Position numbers and translations under genes: made by a program. The notes under the pieces were generated by a model, which was given only the letters and a program-made list of their open reading frames with translations, was not told the DNA's origin and searched no databases. From assembly GCA_021018815.1 (NCBI GenBank), contig JAITYX010000053.1, positions 3,854,001 to 3,918,000 on the forward strand: 64,000 nucleotides of DNA. Direction: 5' to 3'. Of the stretch, positions 45,399 through 55,909 are shown in pieces; positions within the stretch are counted from its first letter, which is position 1, and each line of letters begins with the position of its first letter. This DNA is from Talinum fruticosum. Taxonomy: Eukaryota > Streptophyta > Magnoliopsida > Caryophyllales > Talinaceae.

Positions 45399-46699
45399 TG
45401 CAAAACAAAATACAATAATTTACCTTCTCAAGCCAGTCCTTTTTATGTGCATTTTTAGCTAAAAGTCCAAATTTACCTCTCCTTTTAAGTTCGGTCCGTT
45501 TGTCACATTTTTTAGTCAATCTAAATATATTTAGTCTCGTTCTTTTTCTAGATAGCTTCTAGCTGCCGGACATAGCCGGTGTCGGATTTTGTCGATCTGT
45601 CGAGGTAGGCCCCACCATGTACCTCCTCCTCTCTTCAGTAGGTTTTAGGCTTTGGCCCCTTTGGCTTTTGTTTGTTAGCATACTAGCATTTTTGTCCATC
45701 ATCTAAATTCATCTCCAATTAGGAGAGTCTTTTATTTGCATTTAGTTAAAATCAAATTTATCCCTAATTAGGAGAGTGTTTATTTGCATTCATCTTAATT
45801 ATGAGAGTCATTTTTTGCGTTACCCAAATTAAATTCATCTCATTTTAGGTGAGTCTTTTTTTAATTTTAATATTAGCCTAATTAAATTAATCTCAAATTA
45901 GGCAGGTTTATTTTTGCATTTAGCCAATTAAAATCATGTGAATTAAGGTGATTCCATTTTTGCATTAGGCAAATTAAATTCATCTCAAATTAGGAGAGTT
46001 CATTTTTGCATCAACAAAAATTAAATTCATCTCAAATTAAGTGAGTTTATTTTTTTTACATTAGCCAAAATTAAATTCATCTCATTTTAGGCAAGTCCAT
46101 TCATTTCATTAGTCAATTAAAACTCACTTCATTTAAAGTGATTTTTTTTTTTTTTTTACATTTCAATCTTATTTAGGTCGAGTTCATTTTTACATGCTTA
46201 GCCATAATTAAAAATGCATTTATTTTTCTGTTAAGGATCATCTTTTGCATCTCAGTTGGTCCGCATTTTTATATGTATACAAAAATAAAAGCACATCATT
46301 TTCTTTTCTCTTAGGATCAATCATACCTCGGGTCAAGCACTTAGGCCCATTATCCCCTAAATTTTTCTACGAGCAAATCTTGAGCACCTACTTTGGGACA
46401 TAGGATAGGGAATCCTACTCAAATTGGGAATCCTAGCACAAAATAGTTAGGAGATAAGAAGTCAACTTCAACACTAGAATTCAACCAAGTCTTCAACCAA
46501 GATGCAGCCCGATCGGTCAAGATCTGGAAGGCGCTGTCGCCGATGAACTAGGACGCCAAGTACTGATCAATCTTCGCGGGTTCTCACACTAGCCAAAAGT
46601 GTTCAACTAACCGGATCTAAACAAAATAGATACAAAAGTTCGAAACATAGCAAATCCTTCACGACCAAGTCCTTCTTAGTTTGAGGCCTAACACGGGTA
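45399..46699 (+). repeat. H leader with tandem array (45690-46330)
   Basis: About 12 units of roughly 46 bp: AAATTAAATTCATCTCAAAT, then TAGGAGAGTTCATTTTTGCA, then TTAGCC. Units vary by substitution and length. Related shorter arrays lie in the leaders of G (38100) and D (22830). The part at 46380-46480 repeats the leader block GGACATAGGATAGGGAATCC shared with D. Confidence 0.8.
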
Positions 46700-47290
46700 A
46701 AAATAAAAAATAAAAAGAGGGAGGGGGTTGGTTTTCACCAGCGTCGTGGTTGGCCGTCGCTAATTGGCGCCGCCTTCGGTGCACCAATGGGTTTTCAACA
46801 ACTGTTCCAGTTCTTACCTGCAATAACATTGGTTTTCGGTGAAGTCTTCGTTCGAGTTCGCCTCCACTCGATCCAATCCTAGGATTGTCTCTGTAACAAT
46901 TAACGAGGTCATCGAATGGTATTCCCCAATTGCTCTACCACGTTTAGTAGCACGACAGTACACTTTATCTACATGACCCGCCATCGGTAGAAAGCCACCC
47001 AACATATACATGACGATTACCGACACTACCGGATGAGCATCGGACCTACACGATACATAAAGCGGAAGTGCGTGAATAGGTTAGTCGAGTTCACCTCGTC
47101 TCCGAACAGGATCTACTCTAATTTCCTTTTGTTCAACCCTAGTATTTGCTTGTAGGTTCCTACCATGTTATTTGATGGTGTAGGAACAACGGGCTTTGTT
47201 CAACGATGATGGCTACAGCCTAGAATAGCATTGAAATCATCAAGGAGAGGGCTCAAATCTTTGTCCCCAAACCTAGATACATATTTCACG
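46700..47290 (-). pseudogene. Antisense gene 1 of H (DUF7745-like), remnant
   Basis: Minus strand, opposite to the element. Starts with FGDKDLSPLLDDFNAILG (near 47275-47220), parallel to the same block in J (55925 on). Later it reads IVMYMLGGFLPMAGHVDKVY and SMTSLIVTETILGLDRVEAN (46870-46930), then CYCR and a good splice donor CAG/GTAAGA (near 46818). The matching position in J reads TTGCAC/GTAAGC. The pattern, with a hydrophobic helix and a P.lvaETi.gLd block, resembles the plant DUF7745 family from memory. Frames are broken. No function is known to me for this family. Confidence 0.6.
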
Positions 47291-47810
47291 GGATCCTAAA
47301 AGTTCACAACAGCCCTCAAAAGTGTCAAGTATACTTTCACCTGCCTAGTGCTGAATAGAGTGTTCAACACGTAGACTAAAAGTACCAATTTATGTACGTC
47401 CCCATGTCGTGCATCCAATGAGTCAATTCGACCATGTAATTCATTTTTTAATCGAATGTGGGAAATTCTAAGTGTTTGGAATCTATTTCAGGAGAATTCC
47501 TCTTAGGTTTTCAAGTTTATATTTTCGAGAGACCTGTCGCGGCCTTATTATAGAAATTTTCCAGGTTTTTCCTCCTGCCGCTTCCACTCGCTCGCGTCAA
47601 ACCCGATCTAAGCTTAGTTCATTGATTGGTGCAATTTTTCTCGACCGATCCGTTGATTCTTCTAGGTTCCAGCGCCTGCATTTGGGCCATTTTCTTGCTC
47701 TTGTCCTATTTTGTTTGTGGTTTATAATCCAAGTAATTGGGGGCCATGCTCCTCCGACTTATCATTTTCTCGTTTTCCTTTTTATTATTGGTTTTTAAGG
47801 GAATGTGGGC
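47291..47810. other. H spacer
   Basis: Sequence between antisense gene 1 and the conserved tail; probably its upstream region. No convincing TATA box (TTCTATAATAAGG at about 47546 on the minus strand is a weak candidate). Confidence 0.3.
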
Positions 47811-47968
47811 TATGTGCATTTTTTTTGTTTGTCTCCGAAATGTTTTTCACATCATATAAATAAAGAAAGCATTTTAGATCGAGTTTTGCATTCATCTCTT
47901 TGCATAGAGTCTAATCATAGTACAAAATATATAAATGTTAACTAGAAAAGCATCTTACAAGTGGTTAT
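47811..47968 (+). other. H tail block
   Basis: GGGAATGTGGGCTATGTGC, T-run, TTGTCTCCG and TTTTGCATTCATCTCTTTGC correspond to the tails of D, G and J. It contains the internal polypurine-like run, here decayed. Confidence 0.6.
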
Positions 47969-49973
47969 TTAATAATCTTTATCATCATCATCATCAGCGT
48001 CACCGAAGAGGTAGTTGCTCATGTCCTCCACGATTGACGTCGAAGCTCGCCTATCCGCCGTCATGTGTGAAGAACTAGCTCCACTCGCCTAGGTCGATTA
48101 TAAGGCCTCATGAGAAGGTCTAGTATAGGACATTCGGTGAAAATTATAAGGGCATTTATAAAGATCAAGTGCTTTCACAACGTCAATACCGGCTATAAAC
48201 GAGCTAGGTCCAGCTCCGGATGAACCAGGCCCGGATCTAGATGTGGTAAGTCCAACATTAGAAGTACTCCGCAAGTGAGAATGCTACGATGCATGCCATG
48301 AGGTGCCAGCTCCAAGCAGTAGTAGTAGATCGCATATGAGAATGACTGATTGTATAGGCATGAACTCCAAAACCACCAAGAAAACCTCCCGAAAGGGAGA
48401 CCTAAAATGGAGGTCCTAAAAATACAAAAGGGTAATTAGCACAAGAACTAAGAACTCATGAGTTAGCATTTTAACTAACTAGGCTTACCCGAAATTATCG
48501 AAGTGCTCAACTGGCACACAAGTCCTTGAACGTATGAAGAACAAAATGGAATCCGATAGACATCGTCCGAGACTCGCTCTCCATCATACTATATGTTCGT
48601 CATCTTAGGGAAAGTATTTTAGAACACAACTAAAAATAAAAAGCATAATACTCTTACCCCTTTCCAGTTCCTCAAGAAAGGATGCCCTACACACTTTGAC
48701 TCTGGAAGCTCCGGAATTCTCACGATATATGGGGTCTCCCCGACAAAGACACATCAACCTCAAGGCAAGGAATATGGATATCATCTATGAGTATCTCAGT
48801 ATTAGCCTAAGGTTAATTTCTATACCGGAAATAAATGCAAGTAAATGAGAGATCGTAGCTTACTTTTCGGGTCATAATCCTCTTTAAATACCAAGGATAG
48901 GACAAATTTGCCTCCAAAAATGTGTACAGGGTACCCGATGGTCATCACCTCTTACTCTTCGAGAGGTCAACGAGCGAAGATAAAACATGGTTCGCAACGG
49001 GTCTTGAGGAACAAAAGGTGGCCATGTGTTGTGACGAATCTGGGGTATAACCTCGCTCACCAAGGTACCAACGAAGCCAAATGGGCCTTCTAATAGGACT
49101 CGCCTCTCACAAAACTCTCTTTCAACTCTGAACCGCGAAAGATGTTGACTCCGAGACTAGGGGTGAAAGTTAGCCTACTCCAACATATGACCCACAAGAC
49201 AATAAAGAAAAATTAGTCGAGAAAAAGTGGTCGAACACGGCCCATAATCGATTTCCATCTTACCACAAGGCTAGGTCACTATCCATACCAAACCGTGGGT
49301 CGGGGTAGATTCAAAATCTAAAACACAATGAACATTTTGGACCATTTTAGCCTAAAATTTATATTACAAAAGGACATACCGTGACCATGTTTTTAATGGT
49401 GGGTCATAGAAATGCAAGCCCAAGTGCCTTTTATTTTGTAAAATGGATTCTCGCCTATGCTAGCATTGCCGAGAAAGACGGGGTAGTTCGTTGAGCCGAG
49501 AGAAATTTTGGGAAAATACTCATCCAACCACCGTTGCAAAGTTACCACATAAGTAAATCCATTATCGATACAAGATAAATATTAAAAGGCTAAGAGGAAG
49601 GAGAGCATACCTCGATGATCCTCCATAAGACACATAAGGGCATGAACTTATCCAAATCCTTCTCGGGGTAGTATGCCTAGCCCTAGCTTCTCTAAAAGTG
49701 GTGAAGAATTTTCTGATAGCTCTACCACTATGGACGGTGTCGCTCTATAAAGAGTGGAAATTCAAAATATTTCAGCTTAAAATGCCACACTAGCATATAA
49801 TAGAAGGAATTCAAGTCAAGACACTTACCATAGCGAGATATCGCCAAAGAAGAGACTTAACTCTCGGCCTCTACAAAGAGGTCACTTGGATTGCATTCTC
49901 ACTCTAGAAATAGGTCCTAAGTTAAATTTTCAGCTCTTGTTCTTCTCTCGGGATGGGCACGTCTTCGGGACAT
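47969..49973 (-). pseudogene. Antisense gene 2 of H (plant mobile domain protein), decayed copy
   Basis: Minus strand. The start at 49973 encodes MSRRRAHPERRTRAENLT, matching the start in J (MPRRKARPIRRTRAESL). The stop at 47969-47971 is preceded by an acidic tail LFGDADDDDDKDY, as in J (NYIFDEDSDDDT). A block near 48660-48760 reads CVGHPFLRNWKG-like codons followed by a splice donor GGG/GTAAGAG, at the same place as in J (54584). Total span 2005 bp against 2112 bp in J. The central PMD core is mostly lost here. Confidence 0.65.
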
Positions 49974-50100
49974 ATTTGTAGGAATTTCTAAGGAAACTAC
50001 ACTAGTTTCCTCAAAGAAAGAATGAAGCAAACTCAAGACAAGCAAAAAGAAGTAAGAGGAGGAGTTGTGAAGATGTACAAAATGGGCATCCAAGTCCCTT

Positions 50101-50109
50101 CTTTTATAG
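50101..50109 (-). promoter_or_regulatory. TATA-like box of antisense gene 2 (H)
   Basis: Minus strand CCTATAAAAGAAGGG, 128 bp before the start at 49973. In J the box CCTATAAAAAGGG lies 122 bp before its start. Conserved sequence and spacing in two insertions support a promoter. Confidence 0.6.
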
Positions 50110-50327
50110 GTAAAAATCGGATGAGATTTAAAATTCAAAGCAAAAAGCAAGCCTGGGTTTGATAGGTCGGATGCAAGCTCCTCAATAGCAGCTCGCCCAA
50201 GACGAGATAAGTACTCGGGTTCTAGTCCTGATCGGAGTCAATCGTAACAACATTACAATAGTAGGCATGGGCATAGCCGGCATCGGTTTCAATAAAGCAT
50301 GGCCAATAGCTTTGTAGGCCATGAAGG

Positions 50328-52312
50328 TGTAGAAACCACGACCGGCCGGGGCTCGCTGAACTTCCCAACTTGTGTCGGGTCTCTCTGTTTTTAAGATTGA
50401 TTTTGAAGATGATTTTAGAAAGTCAATTTTTAAATGTGGGGATGAACCTTTTCTTTAGATTTTCGAATTTTATTAAATCATGTTGAAATGAATTAAATCA
50501 TATTTGATTGACGATTTTATTAATTAGTTTATTTTAGCAAATATTTTAGAAGTCCCAAAATCTTATTTTCTAATTAAGGACTAATGATATTAGGGTTATG
50601 ATTCTCGCCATGGGGCTTTACGGCCGATTGGTGTGAAAACACCGAGCCTGGATCGAAGCCACCGCCATCGCCTCCACGGTGCTAGCCGCAGCCTCGCACT
50701 AGGGAAAGTAGGCGCCGGCCGAGGCCGCGGCTGGTGAAAACTAACCTCGGTCTCGCCTAGTAGGCGGATCCAAAATATAAAGTCATTTTTCCCGCAACCG
50801 TAAAACACCAACATGCGATTTTGCATTGAACAAAACATAAAATAAGGGAGTCGCCAGTTAGTTTTTAAGAAGGAAAAAACTAACAAAAATAAAAAAGAAG
50901 ACTCGCTCCTTTGATCTTACTATGGAAAAAATTAAGATCGAAAAAGACTAAAAACCGACTCCATCAGTCTTGAACCGAGAAACGGATTCGGGGCGAGGAT
51001 ACGAAACGTAGGGATAAATCCCTCCATTCCGCCCGTTCGAAGATGACCATTACTAGTTCGAGTAGTGTATTCATAAAGATGTAAGAAAACAAGCATACAA
51101 CATGCGAAACAAATTAAAGCAACCAAAACATAATAATTAAATGATAAAGAAAAGTGATAAAAGAATGAAAAGCGGGAAATAAAAGATTAGATCGGTCGGG
51201 AGGAAATTAAAGTGATTACATCTCTTAAACCATAGTACGGAAAGTAAATAAAACTAAAATAAATATAACTGTTCGAAGGCTAAAATATGGCCCTCGAGTT
51301 GTCCCATCTTGCCGATCTGGATCTCCTCGTCGGATCTCTCGATGCAATGGCGACAATCCGAAGAAAAGGGCTAGTTCTATGAATTGTGTCTAGGGTATGG
51401 TAATGATCAGCTGAATGAGTACCCAAAGATAAGAATAATCGAATATTCTTTAGCTCTTTGCAAGGATTCAATGGTGAAAGATGAATGTTTATAGAAAATT
51501 CGGTAGAGTAACGGTTAGATGAGAGTATTCAAGTTGCCATTTAGCAAGCATGATGCTAAGGAAGGAAGTCTGTATGGGAATGAGAGCCAAGGCTTTCTAT
51601 ATATAGGAGAGGACCTAGGACACAAATGACTTAGGATTTGCCTTTTATCTCGCCGTTTAAACAATCGAAATAAAAATCGGCCCATTCCTTAAGTGATATA
51701 ACCGGATCGGAAGATGATAAAACCGAATAAAACCGGTTAAAAAAGGCGAGGCAGGCGCCGACCAACCGGACCGTCCTAGGGCTTCATGGCCTAGTTGTGT
51801 TTCCAAGGACTCTCCAAGCTCCAAACGCAACGTTCCACCATGTTTCTAGAAGGCGGGCGCCGATCACGATGTCGTTTAGAGAGAAAGTTTCTAGCCTCGT
51901 GTGGACTATCTTGTGAAGCTTAAAATGCAGCACTTGGATGCTCCCGATCATGAAATGCAACGCTTCAACGTCGTCTTCAATTCTTCAGCTCCTTGTCCGA
52001 CTTGAACAATAGTAGAATGTTGTATTCACGTGCTTGGAATTTCCAGGCACACATCATGGAACTCCACAATCTCTAAAAGGCTTGGCCCGACTCTTGGACG
52101 GTCCGAAAGAAAAGAGGATTTGTGCATCGACCTAAGGCAAAAGGCTATTTAAGTGCAGCTGGGGTTCTTTGTGGTTTATTGGATTATGTTGCGCTGATCG
52201 ATCATAGTCCATAATCGAAATCCACAAACAGGACTCGGGATTATTATCATCGGGTCGACAAAACAAAACACGTAAATAACGAGATAAAGAATGACACCTA
52301 TAGATGTCTACA
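50328..52312 (-). repeat. 3' LTR of J
   Basis: Minus strand starts TGTAGACATCTATAGG at 52312 and ends GTGGTTTCTACA at 50328, 1985 bp. It shares blocks with LTR M (GACCGGCCGGGGCTCG, GGGTTATGATTC) and, more loosely, with those of D and G. A TATA-like CTATATATAGG lies near 51597-51607. Confidence 0.88.
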
Positions 52313-52330
52313 GTTAGCCCCCACTTTGAC
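52313..52330 (-). other. Polypurine tract of J
   Basis: Minus strand GTCAAAGTGGGGGCTAAC directly before TGTAGACA. Confidence 0.85.
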
Positions 52331-52926
52331 CGAGTTTAGAAAGACAAAGGGTCAAAGTTGACACTAAAGGGTACTTATCTCGGTTTCTACAAGACAATGT
52401 GTGATGCTTGGAATTGGTTGTAGTCAAACCTAAATTTGACCAGTGATGCATGTGTTTTGAAGTTCGTTAAAAAATCCTAAGCTTGGCTTGATTATAGCCT
52501 AAAGCTTGGCATATTTTGATGCTAAAACTTCGATCGTATTTTGATCTAAAGCTTGGTTAAATAATCTGTTGTGCTAGCATATTTGTTAATTCATAATTGA
52601 ATTGACAAAAGATCGGTGTTTTTACCTAAATAATTAAATTGAAATAGACGAATAAAACTGTTCCAAAAAAGCTAATTGGTGGGTCCGAAAGCTCCCACTT
52701 GCACGTATAAGGGACGAAAATCACATGCTCCAATAGGACAAAGCTTCTCGGACTAGTGAAGTGGGCTAGGCTGCAAAAGTTGTTGCCGATTGGACACCCG
52801 GCGCCTCGTGGCTGGTGCGAGCCAACCTTTGGCAGGCGTGGCCCCGGCGTACTGGTCGGATTTCTTCAGTTCCCCATTAATTGTTTGACATTTGTTTTGT
52901 ATGCTTGGATGTCTTGACTGGTTTTC
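52331..52926. other. J 3' UTR and upstream region of antisense gene 2
   Basis: About 52440-52570 has decayed AAGCTTGGCTTGATT / CTAAAGCTTGGC units like those in the 3' UTR of D. The rest is the upstream sequence of antisense gene 2. No ORF. Confidence 0.5.
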
Positions 52927-52938
52927 CTATAAAAAGGG
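52927..52938 (+). promoter_or_regulatory. TATA-like box of antisense gene 2 (J)
   Basis: CTATAAAAAGGG, 122 bp before the start codon at 53060, with a pyrimidine-rich leader between (CTCTTCACCTTACTCTTGC...). It mirrors the box in H. Confidence 0.6.
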
Positions 52939-53059
52939 TTTATGATCTCGTTTCATTTTGCACACCAACTCTTCACCTTACTCTTGCTCTCGTCTTGCAT
53001 TTCCTTATTTTGCTCTTTCTTGAAAGCTAGTTAGTTCTCAAGAATTTCTTCCCTTAAAA

Positions 53060-55171
53060 TGCCTAGAAGAAAAGCTCGTCCTATTAGAAGAACTAGAGCT
53101 GAGAGTCTACTCAAGGCTCCTTCCTTGAGCGCAAATGGCATCCACAAAATGAATGGGATCCAAGTGATCTTCTAGTTGAGGCTGAAAGTCATGTTTCCTT
53201 ACTTGTCGTCTCCTCTTTGGTAAGCTAGTTAGCTTAAACCTCTTCATTTGCTCATTTAGCGTAAAGTTTTAACCAAAATCTTGTTGGATTTTGTCTTGTA
53301 GAAAGGCTCAATTCGAAGCAAGTGGAGTCATCCCAAAGTTTATGCGGACGTGCGAGAGGATGCACTTTCCTCTTGAGATTGTCATGTACAATGCTCGGGT
53401 TTGGACCTCTGTACATCGCTTTACACCATCTCATTGATAGAAGAGAGAGGGATCCTATTAGAGCCATCAGTGAGCATTTTGGGACACCACCAAGCACATT
53501 CCATCTTCCTTTTGGTGAGATGACAACTCCCTTTGACTTTGCTTTTTATCCGGTCTAGGCTTTTCAAGGGAACCTTTAGCTTATGACCGCAATTTGTATA
53601 AAAACCGTGAATACCTCCGTCACCTCTTCAGTCCCATAGTAGGGAGGTTTCCACACAATAACCACTTCAAATATACTATTCTTTTTAGGCTTTTGAGGAT
53701 GAAGTTTTCTGGCCTCACCATTCTCCAAGATAGCAAGTGAGGGTTGTGCTTGCTCTCTTTGTGAGCACGATCCTCTTCTCCGATCAGGCCACTAAGATTC
53801 ATGTTCACTACTTGGTGAACTTAATGGATCTTGATAGAATAAAGGAGCTCAATTGGGGTGCTCCTTCATATACTTGCCTCATTAGGGACCTCCGTTCCAA
53901 TGTTCGACATAGAAGGTCGAACTGGATTCCACCAACTATCTTCATTTAAATGGCTTATGGAAGATCATTGAGTTATGCTCAAATTTTCCTTTCTTTAATA
54001 TTTACTTTTCATCTTATTTGGATAAAAAGCTTTACTTAACTTGTTAAAATCTAGCCATTGCTATGTGAATATTTTCCACATCTCTCTCACGGTTCAACAA
54101 ATTGGATCGCATTTCGGCATCTCGTATCATGGGTTAGAATAAATCTTGAGCGAACCAAAATACATGATATAGACTTTTTGAGGTCAGCCCTCAACCGCGT
54201 AAACTCAGTATGTTACTTTTACCTTCAATCTTTGCTCCAAAAGGCCTAAATGAGCTTTTCAACACACTTTTAGCATTCTGGTCATGCTCACGGCTTGAAC
54301 CACTCGCCTATGGGCTGCCCGTGGTGCAGTCCAGTCCCTTATATCCACGGTTTTTGTCCATTTTCTTGTTGTTTTTGGTTCCTACATGCTGATTTCTTGA
54401 TAATTCTTGTATGGAAATTAATCATCATCTTCTCTTCCTTGGCAGCTCACTCCTACCGATATTCACATCCCGAATCTCAATGTGGATGTTACTCTTCTTG
54501 GGGGACCTCCTCGCTTTGTCATAATTCTTGAAATCCTGGAAGAGGAATGTGTTGGCCATCCTTTTACTAGAAATTGCCGAGGGGTAAGAGTCATGTACTC
54601 TTTCCTTTTAGTTACCTCGCTAAAAGTATCTTCCTCGTTGATAACCTTAAATAACCTTTGTAGTACGACCGGGAGCAATCTAGGACCATATCTATTTGAT
54701 TGTAGTCATCTTTTCGTGGAATCTAGAATTTCTTTACCGGTCGATCTTTCTTTACTTTTGGAGTAAGTCCTTAATTAGTGTAGTGCTAAATTCTTTAAGC
54801 TTTTAGTGATTGCTAATCGCTTTCTTGATCTTGTAGAGCCACCGATCGAGAGCCACTCCTTACGGTAATCTACCTGGTGTGCCCGAGACATCATCCCAAA
54901 CTCATGAACAACAAATTCCTTCTAGAAGTAATGCTAGACAAGTCTCGTCATAACATTCTTCGCGGCGTACTCATCATAGGAGTGCATCCGAGGCGGGACC
55001 TAGCCACTTTGAGGAGAGCTTGAACATCTTTACTTCCCTTGGACCTCCTATAGCGAACCATCACATAGGGCTTCTCGGTCTTGGGACCAAGGACGTGGCC
55101 GATTCTAAATGTTTGTCTTATAGGTCTTCAGGAATTACATCTTCGATGAGGACTCCGATGACGACACGTAG
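53060..55171 (+). pseudogene. Antisense gene 2 of J: plant mobile domain (PMD/MAIL-like) protein, interrupted by introns
   Basis: Opposite strand to the retrotransposon. Start MPRRKARPIRRTRAESL. Exon 1 ends at a donor GG/GTAAGC (53220), with an acceptor TTGTAG at 53300-53301, giving an 82-bp intron. Exon 2 carries the PMD signatures: FEASGVIPKFMRTCERMHFP, then STFHLPFGEMTTPFDFAF, then further on LALFVSTILFSDQATKIHVH, LMDLDRIKELNWGAPSYTCL (53800-53890) and LLCEYFPHLS (54058). Another donor, GGG/GTAAGAG, lies at 54584. The C-terminus is acidic (IFDEDSDDDT) with the stop at 55169. PMD proteins (MAIN/MAIL family) are nuclear plant proteins, and PMDs are known to be carried by some transposons. 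Stops and single-base shifts mean this copy is no longer open. Confidence 0.8.
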
Positions 55172-55255
55172 ACAATTCCTTGCTACTTTCACTGCTTGCC
55201 GATTCATGGACCTCTTGTAGGGTGTATGTTTTCTTAACATATTATTTATTTTTTA

Positions 55256-55400
55256 ATGAAGACACTTGTGCAATGAGATGAAATGCAAGACGCAATTCTA
55301 AAAAATGCGTTCTTTTATTTAATATGATGCAGAAAACTAGGAAAAAAATACAAAGACAATTTAAAAAATGGGCACTAGCCCCCATTCCCCCTAAAAGAAA
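55256..55400 (-). other. J tail with internal polypurine-like tract
   Basis: Minus strand GGGGGAATGGGGGCTAGTGC (about 55370-55395), then AAATTGTCTTTG, AATAAAAG and CTTGCATTTCATCTC, the same order as in D, G and H. The tail separates the two antisense genes. Confidence 0.65.
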
Positions 55401-55627
55401 ATAATGAAAAGAGAAATAGAAAATCTTAAGTGCATAGTCTAAGTAAGGTGTGCTCCACGGGTTGGGACGAGAAACAAAAATAACCAAGGACTGCTCGGGC
55501 CCGCGAGGATGCACAAAATAGGTCGACCCTCAAGTGAGGTCGGCATCGGTAATGCATGAGTCCCGTAGGGACCGTAGTGCCTTGTTGTTCCAATCATAGT
55601 AGGATTCCAAAAACTCTAAGAAAACGC
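55401..55627. other. J spacer upstream of antisense gene 1
   Basis: No ORF or repeat recognised. Likely the upstream region of antisense gene 1. Confidence 0.3.
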
Positions 55628-55637
55628 CTATAAATAT
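55628..55637 (+). promoter_or_regulatory. TATA-like box of antisense gene 1 (J)
   Basis: CTATAAATAT about 280 bp upstream of the first conserved block of antisense gene 1. Position and strand fit a promoter; no second copy supports it. Confidence 0.4.
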
Positions 55638-55909
55638 GATTGCTTGACGCATCAAGAAATACACACACGAAAGCCTTCTCCTAGCCGCAAAATATCCTCT
55701 TCGCCGCGAAATATCCTCTTCTTACAACCATATATATAGTCATAGACTTCATGACTGAATTAACCCGATGCATACATGATATGAGCAACATGATAGGTCG
55801 GGGTTAACCAATTATGGGCTAAATGTCCTCTTTAGCATTCGCCAAGTGAAAATTTATTAGCCTTTCCTAAGGGTTGTTGTAACTTATTAGGATCACCATC
55901 ACCATGTCA

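Larger units (their letters stand above)
42127..50327 (+). mobile_element. Element H: Tat-type interior keeping only antisense genes
   Basis: Follows the LTR at 40353-42126. Plus-strand order: primer site (42127-42149), leader (42150-42297, then 45399-46700 after solo LTR I), remnant of antisense gene 1 (minus strand, 46700-47290), conserved tail (47811-47968), antisense gene 2 (minus strand, 49973 to 47969) with its TATA-like box at 50101-50109, then the LTR of J. Gag, RT and integrase are missing. The 3' LTR would lie beyond element J, outside the window. Confidence 0.75.
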
